A stretch of DNA of 64,000 nucleotides from Anthostomella pinea (taxonomy: Eukaryota; Ascomycota; Sordariomycetes; Xylariales; Xylariaceae). Below the pieces are notes generated by a model that was not told the DNA's origin, did no database searches, and worked only from the letters and a program-made list of their open reading frames with translations. Position numbers and translations under genes: made by a program. Positions 1 through 11,699 of this stretch are shown piece after piece (the stretch's first letter is position 1; every line of letters starts with the position of its first letter). Where the stretch lies: contig CAUWAG010000020.1 in NCBI GenBank assembly GCA_963556695.1, positions 682,001 through 746,000 on the forward strand, in the 5' to 3' direction.

Positions 1-923
1 AAAGGAGTTTTATAATTATAACGCCATATTAGTGATAAGATAAGTGTTTACTTTATTTATTATATACTTACTTTTAAACCATTTTAATAAAGGCTCTTTT
101 ATTTACCTACTTTTTTTCTAAACTTTTAAACTTTTAATTTTATGTAATATTTAAAGCTACTAGCTATTATACGTCTTTATAGCTATAATGAAGTCTTCAA
201 TTCGTATTATCTTTTTACACTTATATAAAAAGGTAGTACGTCGTAATAAAAGTCTTTATTATATACGTCCTATTATTTAACTATTTAAATAGCTTTTGTC
301 ACGGCGAGCGTACTGGGGAGTTGAGACATGGCCTGCAACAAGCAGCTATTACTTTATTGACGAGAATATCAAGACTAGAGAGGAAAGGAAGAGAGAGAGA
401 GATAGGTACAGCTGGAGGTTGTCCCTTTAAGAGGGATCCTCTGGTCAGATCCTTCCCTTATTGTGAGGTATCGGCTTGTCATTTTCGAAGGTCCGTGCAG
501 GCCGTTACAGCTTTAATAAGTTTTAATCGTTTTAATTAGCTTTAATAACCTTAACTGCTTTATGAGGCCTTTTATTATTAACACCGTGTTATATAAAAAT
601 GTTTTAACTTTTATAACGTTATAACTTTTTTCTCGTAATATTCCCGTCGATTAACGAGCTTTATACCGTAACCTTATCGTATAATTACCTTTTAAAAAGA
701 CTTTTATGTCATTAAATCTCTTATATTTAAAGCTTTATAATGTTTTTAACATTATATGATAAGTATTACTTACTTATTAACACCTTTTTATTTCCAAATA
801 TATATACATGTCTTTTAATCAAAAAATCCTTTATATATACTACTTATAACTTAACGAACGTTTATTTATTTATAAGAATTTATATATATATGAATATATA
901 TTAACGCCGTTAAAGCTTTAATA
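1..923. other. AT-rich, RIP-like gene desert
   Basis: This stretch is very AT-rich, with stop codons in all frames and no coding potential I can recognise. It holds one copy of the 213-bp dispersed element (297-509), which is much richer in GC than its surroundings. The base composition changes sharply at about 924. The pattern fits old repeats mutated by RIP (known in filamentous ascomycetes); that reading is inference. Confidence 0.7.
297..509 (+). repeat. 213-bp TG...CA element, copy 1 (solo LTR or TRIM/MITE-like)
   Basis: The unit begins TGTCACGGCG and ends GGCCGTTACA, so its ends are short imperfect inverted repeats with TG...CA termini. It is flanked by the 5-bp duplication GCTTT (292-296 and 510-514). 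Internally it has a purine-rich stretch (gaaaggaagagagagag) and a palindromic CCCTTTAAGAGGG-like core. It sits in AT-rich DNA but is itself little mutated, so it probably arrived after the flanks decayed. TG...CA ends plus 5-bp duplications favour an integrase-type LTR; no matching internal region is seen in the window. Confidence 0.8.
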
Positions 924-1363
924 TGTGACGAGCCGTCCAATCTATAAGGCTAAAGGGTTCTATAGGGTTTATATTTTGAGGTAAGTCAACACAAAGGACG
1001 ATAGAGGCTTCTGTTAACTAGAAGACACTCAGATGCTGAAGCTTGGTCTGATCTGGAGGATCACTGAATAGTCGATTCGTCAGGAGATTTCTCCCACCTT
1101 AGGGTTGGCTAAGATGCTTAGATTGATCACTGAGGTAGAGACTGTCTATCTATCTGGTTGGGAAATGTCTGTCCTTATATATCTAATCTCTCCCTCACTG
1201 ATTAGGTGGCTCACCCTGGATCACCAGTGATCCAAGGTGATCCTGCTCACTGGCTCACCATGGTGATCCAGTGATCCAAATTCTTAGTTACGTGACCCAG
1301 GTTCTGCTGGTCACGTGATCTGTGTACCGTTGCTCCGATTTCTCAACTGGTCGGCACCCCACC
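924..1363. repeat. GC-normal island, possible solo LTR split by Copia-1 (left part)
   Basis: Composition switches from AT-rich to balanced at 924, where the sequence reads TGTGACGAGC, and stays balanced up to the Copia-1 LTR at 1364. The balanced sequence resumes at 8324 and stops at 8400 with TTTGTAACA, beyond which DNA is AT-rich again. Joined, the two parts would make a TG...CA unit of about 515 bp. No clean target duplication is visible around it (TAATA against GCTTG), so the identity as an LTR is tentative. It also contains repeated GATCAC/GTGATC and CACGTGA-type words. Confidence 0.35.
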
Positions 1364-1537
1364 TGTCAGATACCAGCGCACCATTTGGGCCATGCACTGA
1401 CCATGTCACGTGGATGACAGCGCACTAGACTGCGACCAGCCACCAGGCCAGAACTAGTACTGAAAACTCGTACACAGATAGACGGGGCTTAATCACAACA
1501 CAATAATACACTCATCAATTGACCCTTATATTCAACA
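1364..1537 (+). repeat. Copia-1 5' LTR
   Basis: It starts TGTCAGATACC and ends TTATATTCAACA, 174 bases. It matches 8150-8323 with a small number of transitions (for example CACGTGG against CACATGG), so the two LTRs have diverged slightly since insertion. The internal region starts directly after it with ATGAAGAG. Confidence 0.9.
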
Positions 1538-1619
1538 ATGAAGAGTCTCACTTGTTTTTAAGCAATCGGCATACATACATCACAAATACGGAGTCATCTA
1601 ATAACCCCTTTTTCCAACC

Positions 1620-3090
1620 ATGAATATCACGGTCCCTGTACAAAACGCCACGGCACTACCGCTCTCGCAAGGACTTCATCGCCTGGTGTCTCCAGTTCAG
1701 AAAAAGAGCTGAAGTTCAGGATATCTTGATATACATCGACCCGAAATCAACTAAACCCTGGCCTGAAGCTCCTAGTCCCCTAGATATCGAATCCGAGGAC
1801 TATACAAAGAGGGTTACCCGGAGCGCCACTCAAGGACAACCTATCCGACGATACAATGCCTCTCAACTCACTAATGACAGAGCCAACCTCTTCAAGGTAG
1901 ATATCACACAGTTTGAATACGAAGACAAGGTCTATTAGCGCTTAAGGGCTCAGCGGAAAAGCTCACCCAGTGGGTGTTCAAGACCGTAGATCAGACCACC
2001 CAACAAATAAAGCTTCCCCCTGAGGCGAATCTCCGCAATTGGTACAAGGCCCTCTCTAATGAGGGCGCTATATATAATGAGCATGTTATGTACAAGGCTC
2101 AAGTAGAGTATCAAGCTATTATCTCCATAATTGATAACAAGCTACAAAAAAAGAAAGAAAAGGATTTCATATCATAGATCAATGACTAGGAGAAAGTGAT
2201 GATTAAAGCGATCAGAGCCAAGATTCCTGAAACCACATCTCCAGCTACCTGGTTTAATGACTTTATCAGGGCTTCCTCCTCAGTCAATGCCAACTGGTCC
2301 TCTCAAGCCAGAGTTACCAAAAAGACGGGTGTGCTAGAAGGTACCATCAGTTATTCAGAGATCGCTTCAGACCTCCAGGAAGACTGGCTCACCACACACG
2401 GCGGTATAAACCCGACAAAGGGCTAGAAAGCAGGTGTCACGGCGAGCGTACTGAGGAGCTGGGACATGGCCGGCAGCAAGCAGCTATTACTCTATTGACG
2501 AGAATATCAAGACTAGAGAGGAAAGGAAGAGAGAGAGAGATAGGTACAGTGGGAGGTTGCCCCTTTAAGGGGATCCTCTGGTCAGATCCTTCCCCTATTA
2601 GGAAGTATCCACTTGTCATGTGGGAAGGTCTGTGCAGGCCGTCACAGCAGGGTTCTCAGCGCTCTATGGTGAACGGGCTAAAGATACAAGGAATGATAAG
2701 AATAACAAGAGCAAGAAAGATGATCAAAGAGGCCGCGACTAACAATGCCAGTGCGGCAGAGGAAGGAACAACAGAAGCAGGAACCGAGAATGCTTAAGAG
2801 AAGGCTCCAGAAGTAGCTCACGAGGTGGCTATGGAGGCTCTGAAAGCAAGAGGTGCTACAATGACGACGAGACCTCACAGCGAGTCTGTAAACGGTGCTA
2901 TGTAGCAGGGCACCAATGGGAGGACTGCTTCTATCTCTTCCCTAACAAAACCCCTGAAGAATATACACTCAACCAAAGGGTTCTACGAATGGTAAACGCC
3001 AATCTCAAAAAGAACACCCAGCTATCAGAAGAGGTAGCACGGATCAACAAGCAGCGCGATTGACTCGCGCTGGGGGATGAGAGGGAGACA
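1620..3090 (+). pseudogene. Copia-1 gag, broken
   Basis: Three successive open segments in different phases encode a Gag-like protein that would bind and package element RNA. The first ATG after the LTR region is at 1620; open stretches lie at 1726-1938, 1974-2177 and 2196-2426. At 2430 the frame is split by a 213-bp element (2435-2646). Downstream, a zinc knuckle CKRCYVAGHQWEDC (CX2CX4HX4C) lies at about 2886-2930, the usual Gag C-terminal nucleic-acid-binding motif. In-frame TAG/TGA codons show it is non-functional. Confidence 0.8.
2435..2646 (+). repeat. 213-bp element, copy 2, inside Copia-1 gag
   Basis: It runs from TGTCACGGCG to GGCCGTCACA and has a perfect 5-bp target duplication GCAGG (2430-2434 and 2647-2651). 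It carries the perfect palindrome CCCCTTTAAGGGG near its centre. It interrupts the Gag frame upstream of the zinc knuckle, so it inserted after Copia-1. The small open frames inside it recur in every copy and are not genes. Confidence 0.88.
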
Positions 3091-6000
3091 GTACAAAAGG
3101 TGCCCAATAGCGCAAAAAGAGCCGCAGAGTTCTATTTAGTCAATAACATAAAGTCCTCTTACTCAGTCGTCCCTTATCCCTTGATTAACTCTGCTATCCT
3201 TGATTCGGGAACAACCTTACATATCTTCAACACTATCACACGGTTCAACAACTTCCGCAGAGCCCAAGAGGGGGACGGAGTATACATAAGAGACACTTTT
3301 GTCACTATCCTCGGTTACAGAGAGGTTGATATCACTGGACGGGATGTGTTCGGACCTTTCATAACGACTCTATATAATGTCTCTGAAGCATGTGTGTATG
3401 GGTATATATTGGTCTGTGGGTGAGGGTTGGAGAACCCAAGCCAAATGGCAGAGATTGTACATACTTATAGCGTGTGTGCAATCCTTATCTAATCTATCTA
3501 GCTAGTTACAGTGGGTCTCTCCAGCCACCACAGCTACCACCCCTGGTGACATGTATCAGTCTCTTTCTACAAAAATTTTGTCACAAACCTGGTATCCCTC
3601 CGGCAACTCAAGAAGATGGGCTATTGCTGGGATAACAAACCGCCAAACAACTGTGTTAGATGCAGAGACGACTCGGTTATGTTCGAGCTCACAGATAAGT
3701 TTGGCTAATGGGTGATCAAGGATCTCCCTATGACAGTAACAAAAGCCTCCTTCGCAATTAGAACGCGCTCAATCAACTCAAGGACCGAGAGATCTCCCCT
3801 AGCTGGCGACGAGTGGCTCTGGCACTTCCGATTAGGTCATTCAGGCCCTGAAGTGATCACTCAGATCATCGCCCATCTACGGGGAGTTCGGATCAAGGGT
3901 CCGTCTACTGCTCAGTGCGATGGGTACAGCAAGACAAAGGCAAAGAGACGTATTCGCAGAGCACCCGGATAGCCATTATATAAGCCAGGTAACGTGCTTA
4001 TGATTGACTTTACTGATATTGAGAAGGACTCAGCCGGATACTGGTGTGTTATATTCATCACCTGCAGGTACTCTGGGTATGTCCGGGCATACTTCCTCAC
4101 GGAGAGGACTGCGGAGCACATTCTCAGCGCCATGAAGGACATCTTCGGAGTTCTAAAGACCCAATTCCAGCTTAATATCGAGGAACTGGAAAGTGACAGC
4201 GAACTGTCCAAGTCCAAAGCCATTGAGAGCTTCATCCGCAAGAACCACATCAAGCTTGAGCCCTCAGCACTACGCACTCAAGATAAGAACGGTGGCACAG
4301 AGCGCTGAGGGGGTGTAATCAAAGGAAAGGCCCTTGCAATGAGGAGCGGAGCCAAACTACTTAAGTTTCTTTGGCGTTATATCTACAAAGCCGCAATGTA
4401 TCTTTATAACCGAACACCTAACTGGCAACACTACTGAAAGACCCCCTATGAGATGTTCTTTCAATACCTATTGTTTTGAGATGGCCTTATGGCCCCTGAT
4501 TGTAGACCTTCAAACGCACGCATTCGAGCATACGGCTGTAAGATATTCGCCATGACGCCAGAAGCCCAGCTGAAGAAGGACCGCCTACAGAAGCTAAACC
4601 CCAAAGCCTGGGTCGGCTATCTTGTGAGCTACAGCTCCACGAACATCTATCAAGTCTGAAACCCACAGACCAACAAGGTTCACGCAATGCGCGATGTAAT
4701 AGCGGACAAGAGTCAGATGTTCTCAGGAGATATCAGCGATCTCAAAGACGACCTTCTTCACATCAGCCAGGACCAGCTAACATTATTCCTGAGTAGACAC
4801 AAAGTCTAGTCAAAAGTCCTGGAAGACACTCCAGTATACGAAGAAGATGAAGATCTCAGCAGAATAACACAGGAGCACCCAGACAGAGTAGAGAGCGATC
4901 AGAGCAGAACTGGTACTAAGGATACCCAGGACAAGGCCAACACAAGCAATGACCAAGGGACTGATCATCTGTATACGTCTGCTGTGTTTGAGCCATACCT
5001 GACCCCTGAATCTACTCTTCTGCCTGCGGCAGCCCTGCTGGCTGCAGCTATCAGAGAGCCTGTGGAGGGCCAGGTCAGAGCATAGCGCTCGCAGCGAGCA
5101 ATAAAAGGGATAGATACCCACTCGTTACCTCCAATTGGGGACGCCCAGGCCATAAGAAATTGTCACGGGAACTGGGAGGCTTCGTTCAACACTGAACGAG
5201 TCGCTAACCCCGTTGGTACGATAGATGACAGGCCGGTGAGCAAAGCCAGATACAACAAGTATAGAACTTATGGCACTTACCCTGATGGGAGACACACACA
5301 GCAAGATAATCAGGATGGCCAAGTCATGATACCTAAAATGCCAGGCAAAGTTCATCAACAAGCGCTCCCTCCAGAGCCCAAGAATCCCAAGGAGGCCGAG
5401 AGGCATCCACACAAGGCCGAATGGCTTCAAGCTGAGATGGATCACATCGCGAGCCATAAGAAGATGCGCTCGTGGGTGATCACTGACAAGCCAGCGGCAA
5501 ACGGGCAACATATACTGGACTGTATGTGGGTATACAGGTACAAGACCGACAAGAACGGCTTCCTATCCAAATAAAAAGCTTGTCTCGTCGTACGGGGAGA
5601 CCAGCAAAACAAGAACATCCTTGAAGATACATACACATCCACACTCGCAGGCAGATCTTTTAGAGCCCTCGTCGCTATTGCCGCTCGATTTGATCTCGAA
5701 CTTATTCAATACGACATTATGAACGCTTTCGTCAACGCTGACTTGGATAAGAAGGTATACATGAGGATGCTGCCAGGGCATTGCTAATCAGAGAAGATCT
5801 TGCTGCTCAGGAAAGCATTATATAGTCTGAGACAGTCTCTCTTGCTATGGCAGAAGCACTTCACCAAAATGCTATCAAGCCTCGGTTTCAAGCCAGTCCC
5901 TTACGAGCCCTGCTGTTTCACTAAGGACGGCATGATCATCTTTTTCTACGTGGACGATATAGTGGTGGCATTTAAACAACATCATCACAAAGCAGTGAAG

Positions 6001-6170
6001 GCTACCATAAAGCAGACTAAGGCAATCTACACGCTCAAAGGAGGGGATCCCCTGCAGTGGTTTCTGGGAATAGAGATCATCAGGGATCACAGTCAACGCC
6101 TTATCTAGCTATTGCAGGCATCATACATTAACAAGATCACGAGCCATATTGACCAAAACAAGAAGCTGCC

Positions 6171-6384
6171 TATGACGGCCTGCACAGACCTTCCCACATG
6201 ACAAGCGGATACTTCCCAATAGGGGAAGGATCTGACCAGAGGATCCCCTTAAAGGGGCAACCTCCCACTGTACCTATCTCTCTCCCTCTCTTCCTTTCCT
6301 CTTTAGTCTTGATATTCTCGTCAATAGAGTAATAGCTGCTTGCTGCCGGCCATGTCCCAGCTCCTCAGTACGCTCGCCGTGACA
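6171..6384 (-). repeat. 213-bp element, copy 3, inverted, in Copia-1 pol
   Basis: This reverse-orientation copy runs from TATGACGGCC to CGCCGTGACA (one mutated end base). It is flanked by the perfect 5-bp duplication CTGCC (6166-6170 and 6385-6389). Removing it would rejoin the Copia-1 RT-RNase H connection region. Confidence 0.88.
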
Positions 6385-6840
6385 CTGCCAGACACTCCGA
6401 TGAAGCCGTTTGAGCTGCTCCCAAGCGACGAACTCACCTCACCAGCGTCAGCTAATAGGTACCAGAAGAAGACTGGGTCGATCCTATACGCTGTAGTCAT
6501 CACTCGCCTGGATATCGCTTTCGCCGCTTCCAGACTATCACGCTTTAATACCAACCCAAACGCCACTCATGCTGAAGCCGCTGAACACGTGCTGGATTAC
6601 CTGAAAGGAACCAGATCTTTCGCTCTTCAGCTTGTGGGTAAAGATCTATTTGAATGCTGGAGCGATGCCTCATTTGCAAACAACAGCCTCGATCAAAAGA
6701 GCTCACAAGCATACGTGATAAAGCTCTTCGGCGGGATTATTGGTTGGAGAGCGAACAAGCAAGATACAATAACGACCTTAACAACAGAAGCAGAACTGCT
6801 GTCCCTTGCTCAAGCTGCAAAGGAGATGATGTTCGTATCC

Positions 6841-7054
6841 TGTCACGGCGAGCATACTGGGGAGCTGGGACATGGCCGGCAGCAAGCAGCTATTACTCTA
6901 TTGACGAGAATATCAAGACTAAAGAGGAAAGGAAGAGAGGGAGAGAGATAGGTACAGTGGGAGGTTGCCCCTTTAAGGGGATCCTCTGGTCAGATCCTTC
7001 CCCTATTGGGAAGTATCCGCTTGTCATGTGGGAAGGTCTGTGCAGGCCGTCACA
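6841..7054 (+). repeat. 213-bp element, copy 4, in Copia-1 RNase H
   Basis: It runs from TGTCACGGCG to GGCCGTCACA with the perfect duplication TATCC (6836-6840 and 7055-7059). It interrupts RNase H between the KEMMFVS and ISRLLKEIG segments. Only about 460 bases separate it from copy 3, in the opposite orientation. Confidence 0.88.
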
Positions 7055-7420
7055 TATCCCGTCTACTCAAGGAGATTGGTGTCTCGATGGACTCCCCATC
7101 ACTGCGCATATGGTGTGACAATCAGCAAATCATCAAGTTAGTACGCAAGGATATCGCCACTCTTCAGACCAAGCTCAAGCACGTCGACATCCACAACCAC
7201 TGGCTCAGAGAAGCTTACTCACCAGAAAAAGAAAATAGACATTCAGTACGTCCAAAGCGAGATGATGCTGGCAGACGGCCTCATCAAGGCCCTTGCAGCA
7301 CCAAAGTTCAAGATATTCAGGGAACAGTTGCAAATAGTCGGCATCCATGAGCAGCTTGCTGCCCGAAAGCTTCAAGAGCTTTCGCAGGACCTTGAAGAGG
7401 AGGATATGCCCTAGGTAAAA

Positions 7421-8149
7421 AGGTTACTTACTTACATCTCCGCCTCTCATGGCATCCCTTGGGCGCCAATACCTCTGACTCAAGCAAAAATCAACCAAGT
7501 CAGAAGTACAAACTCCCGGACCTCGGCCGAACTACCTTGAACGAACTGAACTACAAAAAGAATGCCGAAATCTTGGTGCCCCTCTGAACCCAGTTGAGTA
7601 CCCCGGGACCATAAGCGAGTTACTGAGCCGCATACTCTATCAACAGCCACATACCAACAGAGGACGACAGTTAGGTACTGCAGGACCAGTTGCATCTAGC
7701 TGCCCACCTTTGACAGCAACCGCACACAGACTCTCGGTGTAGGCTGCCTTTTGAGACTATGCTTGGCTTTTGAATTGATGAAGAAAACCGACCATATTTA
7801 GAAATATGAGGGTATCACCCGAGGTTGCTGTCGCCCCTTGTAATGGGTTCACCTGCGAAACTGACCTTTTGATAGGGAACACACCGAATTCGGCAGCGCG
7901 GTGGGTACGCGGCTCATCTTCGGCCCACAGCGATTAAGAAAAGCGGGCCCCTTCACAACTGCGCGCTGGCCGCCGCTACTTGGGCGGTAGAATATGGCAG
8001 AAATTAGCTCGATTGAATAGTGGGGAATGCGACTGGCCCCACCACACCAATTGAATATTGACAACTTCACACAAATGTCTCGGGTTCAAACCTGGATTTG
8101 AGCGCACTGGCTCTTTTGTAAGTCAGCTGCTTTTGCAGCTGAGGGGGTG
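7421..8149. other. Copia-1 long 3' untranslated stretch
   Basis: Between the end of the RNase H remnant and the 3' LTR lie about 700 bases with no recognisable domain, which is long for a Copia element. A purine tract (gagggggtg, about 8141-8149) immediately before the LTR is a fair polypurine-tract candidate. Whether the rest is element sequence or an older insertion cannot be told here. Confidence 0.5.
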
Positions 8150-8323
8150 TGTCAGATACCAGCGCACCATTTGGGCCATGCACTGACCATGTCACATGGA
8201 TGACAGCACACAAGACTGCGACCAGCCACCAGGGCAAAACTAGTACTGAAAACTCATACACAGGTAGACGGGGCTCGATCACAACACAATAATACACTCA
8301 TCAATTGACCCTCGTATTCAACA
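8150..8323 (+). repeat. Copia-1 3' LTR
   Basis: This is the 174-base partner of 1364-1537, starting TGTCAGATACC and ending CGTATTCAACA, followed by the CCACT target-site copy. Confidence 0.9.
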
Positions 8324-8400
8324 CCACTCACTGGTCAACCTGTTTCCAATCGTCTCCTCTTGGCCTGTTATCCGGCCGCACTGTTTGTTGGTTTGTAACA
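8324..8400. repeat. GC-normal island, right part of the unit split by Copia-1
   Basis: This balanced-composition sequence ends in TTTGTAACA at 8400, immediately before AT-rich DNA. With 924-1363 it may form one old solo LTR into which Copia-1 inserted. Confidence 0.35.
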
Positions 8401-9590
8401 GCTTGTTAAAAGTTAAACACGCAATTTTATATAATTAAAATAGATTTATTTATAGTTAATTCAAACGTAGACATTTTATATTTTCTGTTAAAACTTAAAA
8501 TTTTAACAAAAAAATCTTTTTTACCTATAATTAAATTAAATTTAAAAAATAATAACAAGGAAATAAAAAATAAAGTCTTTTTTTTTAATACGGTAACGTT
8601 TAAATTACAGAAATTTTTCAAAACATTAAGCTTACTTAATTTTTAACATTGATAAGTAGATTAAAAAACGTGAAATTACTATACTATTAATGAGAAAAGC
8701 TTTGATAAGGCGATATTTAAAATATATAAAACTTAAAAGTAAACGATAAGATAACGTAAGAATTAATATTATAAGAGTTTCGATATTAAAATAAAAAAGT
8801 ATTTTTTACTGGTTTATATTAACTTATTACTTAAATTATAAGATAATAGTTTTATATAAATCTCTTAATAAAGTTTTACCAAAGTGTTAAAAAATATTAG
8901 ATAATAAAATAAACAGATTTCAAGCTATAATAAGCTATTAACTTATAAATAAACTCTTTATAATAAAAGTAAAAGATAATTACGTTACTTAGCTTCTGTT
9001 TTAATTAATTTTAATTTAAACGTAATTTAATGATAAAAGGTCATCGCTTTATTAAATAATAACGTTTGTTCTTTTTCTTTATTAAATCCTTCTAAATATA
9101 TAAGCTTATTATCATTTTTTATATTACTAGTAAGTAAATTAAGGTTTTTACTATTTTAAATCATGAAAAACTTATACCCGCGTATGAACAATTATAATAT
9201 CGTAAACAGAAATTGTTTATAGTCTTAAAAAACGGTTAGCTTTTTTTCACGTAATATTTTTCTTGATTTATATCTATAAAATAATATACAATAAATCTTA
9301 CCGTAATGTTTCTTAAATTAGTAAAAGCGCCGTCAAAGTAGGTATTAGTTTTTATTTTCTTATATTAAATACTTTATTCCGAGTATATAATATATATATC
9401 TCAGTACTTACCATTTATTTATTAATCATAACGTTATATTTTATTGTGTCAAGCGGTTTTATTGCTCGTTTAAAACTAATTATTAATATCATCTAACGTG
9501 TTAAATCGACGTAAGTTTTAGGGCTTTAGGCAAAAACGATAGCTACGTTCTTTTAACGTGTAATAAAAATTAAAACCTTTTAACGCGCAT
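8401..9590. other. AT-rich, RIP-like gene desert
   Basis: About 1.2 kb of extremely AT-rich sequence with stops in all frames and no recognisable gene. It ends exactly at the first base of the Copia-2 LTR. Confidence 0.7.
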
Positions 9591-9794
9591 TGTTGGATCC
9601 ATGCGATTCCAGACTGCAAACCATCTATACTAGGACCCACATGTATGATTAGATAAGATAAGATAGTGGATTGAAAGGGCACTTGGCCAGAACTTCGAGT
9701 CCAGCTAGATTCCTCTCAATCCAACCATCAGCAACATCATGACCTTGACCCCATACTCGAGTATTATGATTGATCGTTCAAGCCTGTTCCAACA
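9591..9794 (+). repeat. Copia-2 5' LTR
   Basis: It starts TGTTGGATCC and ends TGTTCCAACA, 204 bases with inverted TGTTGG/CCAACA ends. It is nearly identical to 13011-13214, suggesting a fairly recent insertion. Related LTRs lie at 15866, 16432 and 54952. Confidence 0.92.
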
Positions 9795-10079
9795 CTGATC
9801 AGTGTTGTTTCCTAAGACAACACAGATAAGCAAGGAAAAGAAGAGGTCTTACTGTATCAACGTTCCTGACACGAGACTCGGGATACAGCCAAAGATCTGG
9901 ATCTTCTGTCGCAAACGTTCCTCAAGAGGCGATTCGAGGCACAACACAAGATCCGAGGTTTTCTACTGCAAACGTTCTTCCAGAGGAGGCGACTCGAGGC
10001 AATAGATTACGCTGCAATCACAGCAATACTCATATCCCGTGCGGCAGCACAGACTGTTGACAGAACCCTCCCCCACACA

Positions 10080-10317
10080 TCCATCTGACGCGCCCGTCCG
10101 ACACACGCCCATCCGACACAAGCCAGATTGTTGACAGAACCACCTGACACACATCCATCCGACACGCCCATCCCACACGCCCATCCGACACGTGCCCATC
10201 TGACACGTCCATCCGACACGTCCATCCGACACGTCCATCCGACACGTCCATCCGACACGTCCATCCGACACGCCCATATCCAACACAAGTACATCCGACA
10301 CGAGTACATCCGACAAG
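10080..10317 (+). repeat. 13-bp tandem repeats in Copia-2 leader
   Basis: Variants of the 13-base unit CACGTCCATCCGA are repeated more than a dozen times just upstream of the gag ATG; the five central copies (about 10200-10270) are almost identical. The same leader position in Copia-3 (about 60621-60670) has only about three degenerate units, so the array expanded in this copy. It is not a CRISPR: the units abut with no spacers. Confidence 0.85.
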
Positions 10318-11673
10318 ATGGCCTCCAGCAATGGCAACAGCGAAATCCAAGTCGCTCAAGACCCTGCAGACATTGTGAGAGACGAGAAGCTACGATATCT
10401 CAGTGACCGCAACCTATATGTCAACCTTGTCGACCTCATTGATCTTGATTGCATCAAATTTGGAAAACAAGTCGACCTTGAATATGGCGAGGATACCCAT
10501 TTTAACTCGTACACCTTGTCATGTATCGACCGCTACAACAATGCTAAGACGCCTGTCCCCTTTGAGATTCACGAGACATTCCAGATGGACTTTGAGAACT
10601 GGACAAAGGCAGACTTCGAGAAGGTTGAGCGCACCATACGAGGCATCTTCAGGAAATGCCTCAACTCCAAAGGAATCTACCTAGGCAAAGCAAACCACTC
10701 TATCACAGACGCCCTTACCAATCTTGTCACCGCAGAGGACCTCCCAACCTGGGATAAAGTCTTACTTGACAGAACAAGAACTGCTTATCCACACCCAAAT
10801 GTCTGGAAAATCGTTAATGTCTGCATAGCTACACAGACTGATGCTCCCAATGCTGATACCACAGATTTGATTGATCCTCATGATAACATCCCTTCTGTTA
10901 CCGCCAAACATGCATCACAAAAGACTACCCCAGATCTAAATCTAGCCCAGTACCGGAATCCTTCACCACCGCAAATCCCAACGGCATATGCAACCGGCAG
11001 CTTCATGCCTGATCCTTGGTACATCGCTATCACACCAGACCCTGGCTTCGGAACATACCAGCAGCACAACCAATGGCTACAGAATTAACCACCTGATCCA
11101 TATACCCAGATTCCCCCTATCCCAGTGCCCAACAAGGACCTAGCTCCTGGAACAATCACAACATTTGCCAAGATCTGGAAAGAGAAGAACTGCTACTCAG
11201 GACAACCCTACGATATTCTGGATGACAAGATACGCTACTTCCTAAACACATGTTCTACCATTGGCATCAAACCTGGCCAGTTCCACGCAGTATTTCCCCA
11301 AGTCCTCACTGGCACAGCTCAAGAATATTTCATGCACCATATCAGCCGTCACTCGATGTTCTCAGACATGTACAACCGTCTCAAGGCACATTTTGACATG
11401 GAAGTCAACAAGACTCAATATCATCGTGATTGGTCGGCAATCACCTATATCAACATGAAGGCACGACCTGACAACGCTAGCAAGACCAGCATAGAGATCC
11501 TCGAGGCACTCTTCAGCAAACTGCAACTTTGTCAACGTGCCCTTGGCCCTTCGTACCTAGGCGAGACACAGCTGATCGCAGCTGTAGAACGCGCCTGCCG
11601 TGGTATCAAAGTATTCAATTACGCCTTATTCACTCCTTTACACACGTTTGAAGCTCTTGCTTCAAACCTCTGA
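10318..11673 (+). pseudogene. Copia-2 gag with one stop codon
   Basis: The ATG at 10318 opens a Gag-like frame of 256 codons that ends at a TAA after WLQN (about 11086). The same frame then stays open to about 11673. Copia-3 has glutamine at the stop position (QWLQNQPPD), so a single CAA to TAA change broke the frame. The protein is hydrophilic, with a proline/glutamine-rich middle and a helical C-terminal half. No zinc knuckle remains because the deletion begins soon after. Recent C-to-T damage of RIP type would explain the change. Confidence 0.82.
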
Positions 11674-11699
11674 CAATCACTCCAAACCTCTGAAGACTC

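Larger units (their letters stand above)
3091..7420 (+). pseudogene. Copia-1 pol (protease, integrase, RT, RNase H), broken
   Basis: The protease region holds ILDSGTTLHI (about 3196-3226). The integrase zinc-binding domain starts with EWLWHFRLGHS (about 3811), the catalytic core with LMIDFTDI (about 3998), and the NGGTER-stop-GGVI stretch near 4290 shows a stop where arginine is usual. RT spans about 5430-6110 with the YVDDI box at about 5947. RNase H follows at 6421-7330, with an E-rich LTTEAELLSLAQAAKE stretch. Copies of the 213-bp element at 6171 and 6841 split the end of RT and RNase H. Stops replace tryptophan and arginine codons in several places, as transitions would cause. Confidence 0.88.
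1364..8323 (+). mobile_element. Copia-1, Ty1/Copia-type retrotransposon, degenerate
   Basis: Two 174-bp LTRs (1364-1537 and 8150-8323) bracket an internal region with the Copia order gag, protease, integrase, reverse transcriptase, RNase H. The flanking 5-bp sequences CCACC and CCACT differ by one C/T, consistent with a target duplication. Remaining motifs include a CCHC knuckle (about 2886-2930), a DSGTT protease motif (about 3202), the WHFRLGH integrase zinc-binding start (about 3818), a YVDD catalytic box (about 5947) and the RNase H region (6421-7330). Many in-frame stops and three insertions of the 213-bp element make it inactive. Confidence 0.92.

Noticed and set aside
2495..2797. Recurring small open frames inside the 213-bp elements (also at 321-539 and 6654-7118)
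   Set aside because: The same frame appears in every copy because the repeat is conserved; it runs off the repeat into unrelated sequence and has no protein features.
8076..8110. T-loop-like word GGGTTCAAACC near the Copia-1 3' end as a tRNA or SINE
   Set aside because: No A box at proper spacing, no bounded insert and no duplication.
10080..10317. Regular short repeats as a CRISPR array
   Set aside because: Units are 13 bases and directly abut with no spacers; the genome is fungal.
9963..10359. Long minus-strand frames over the 13-bp array
   Set aside because: They are translations of the tandem repeat (repeating MDVSDGRVGWT-type words) in an element leader, open in all phases by repetition.
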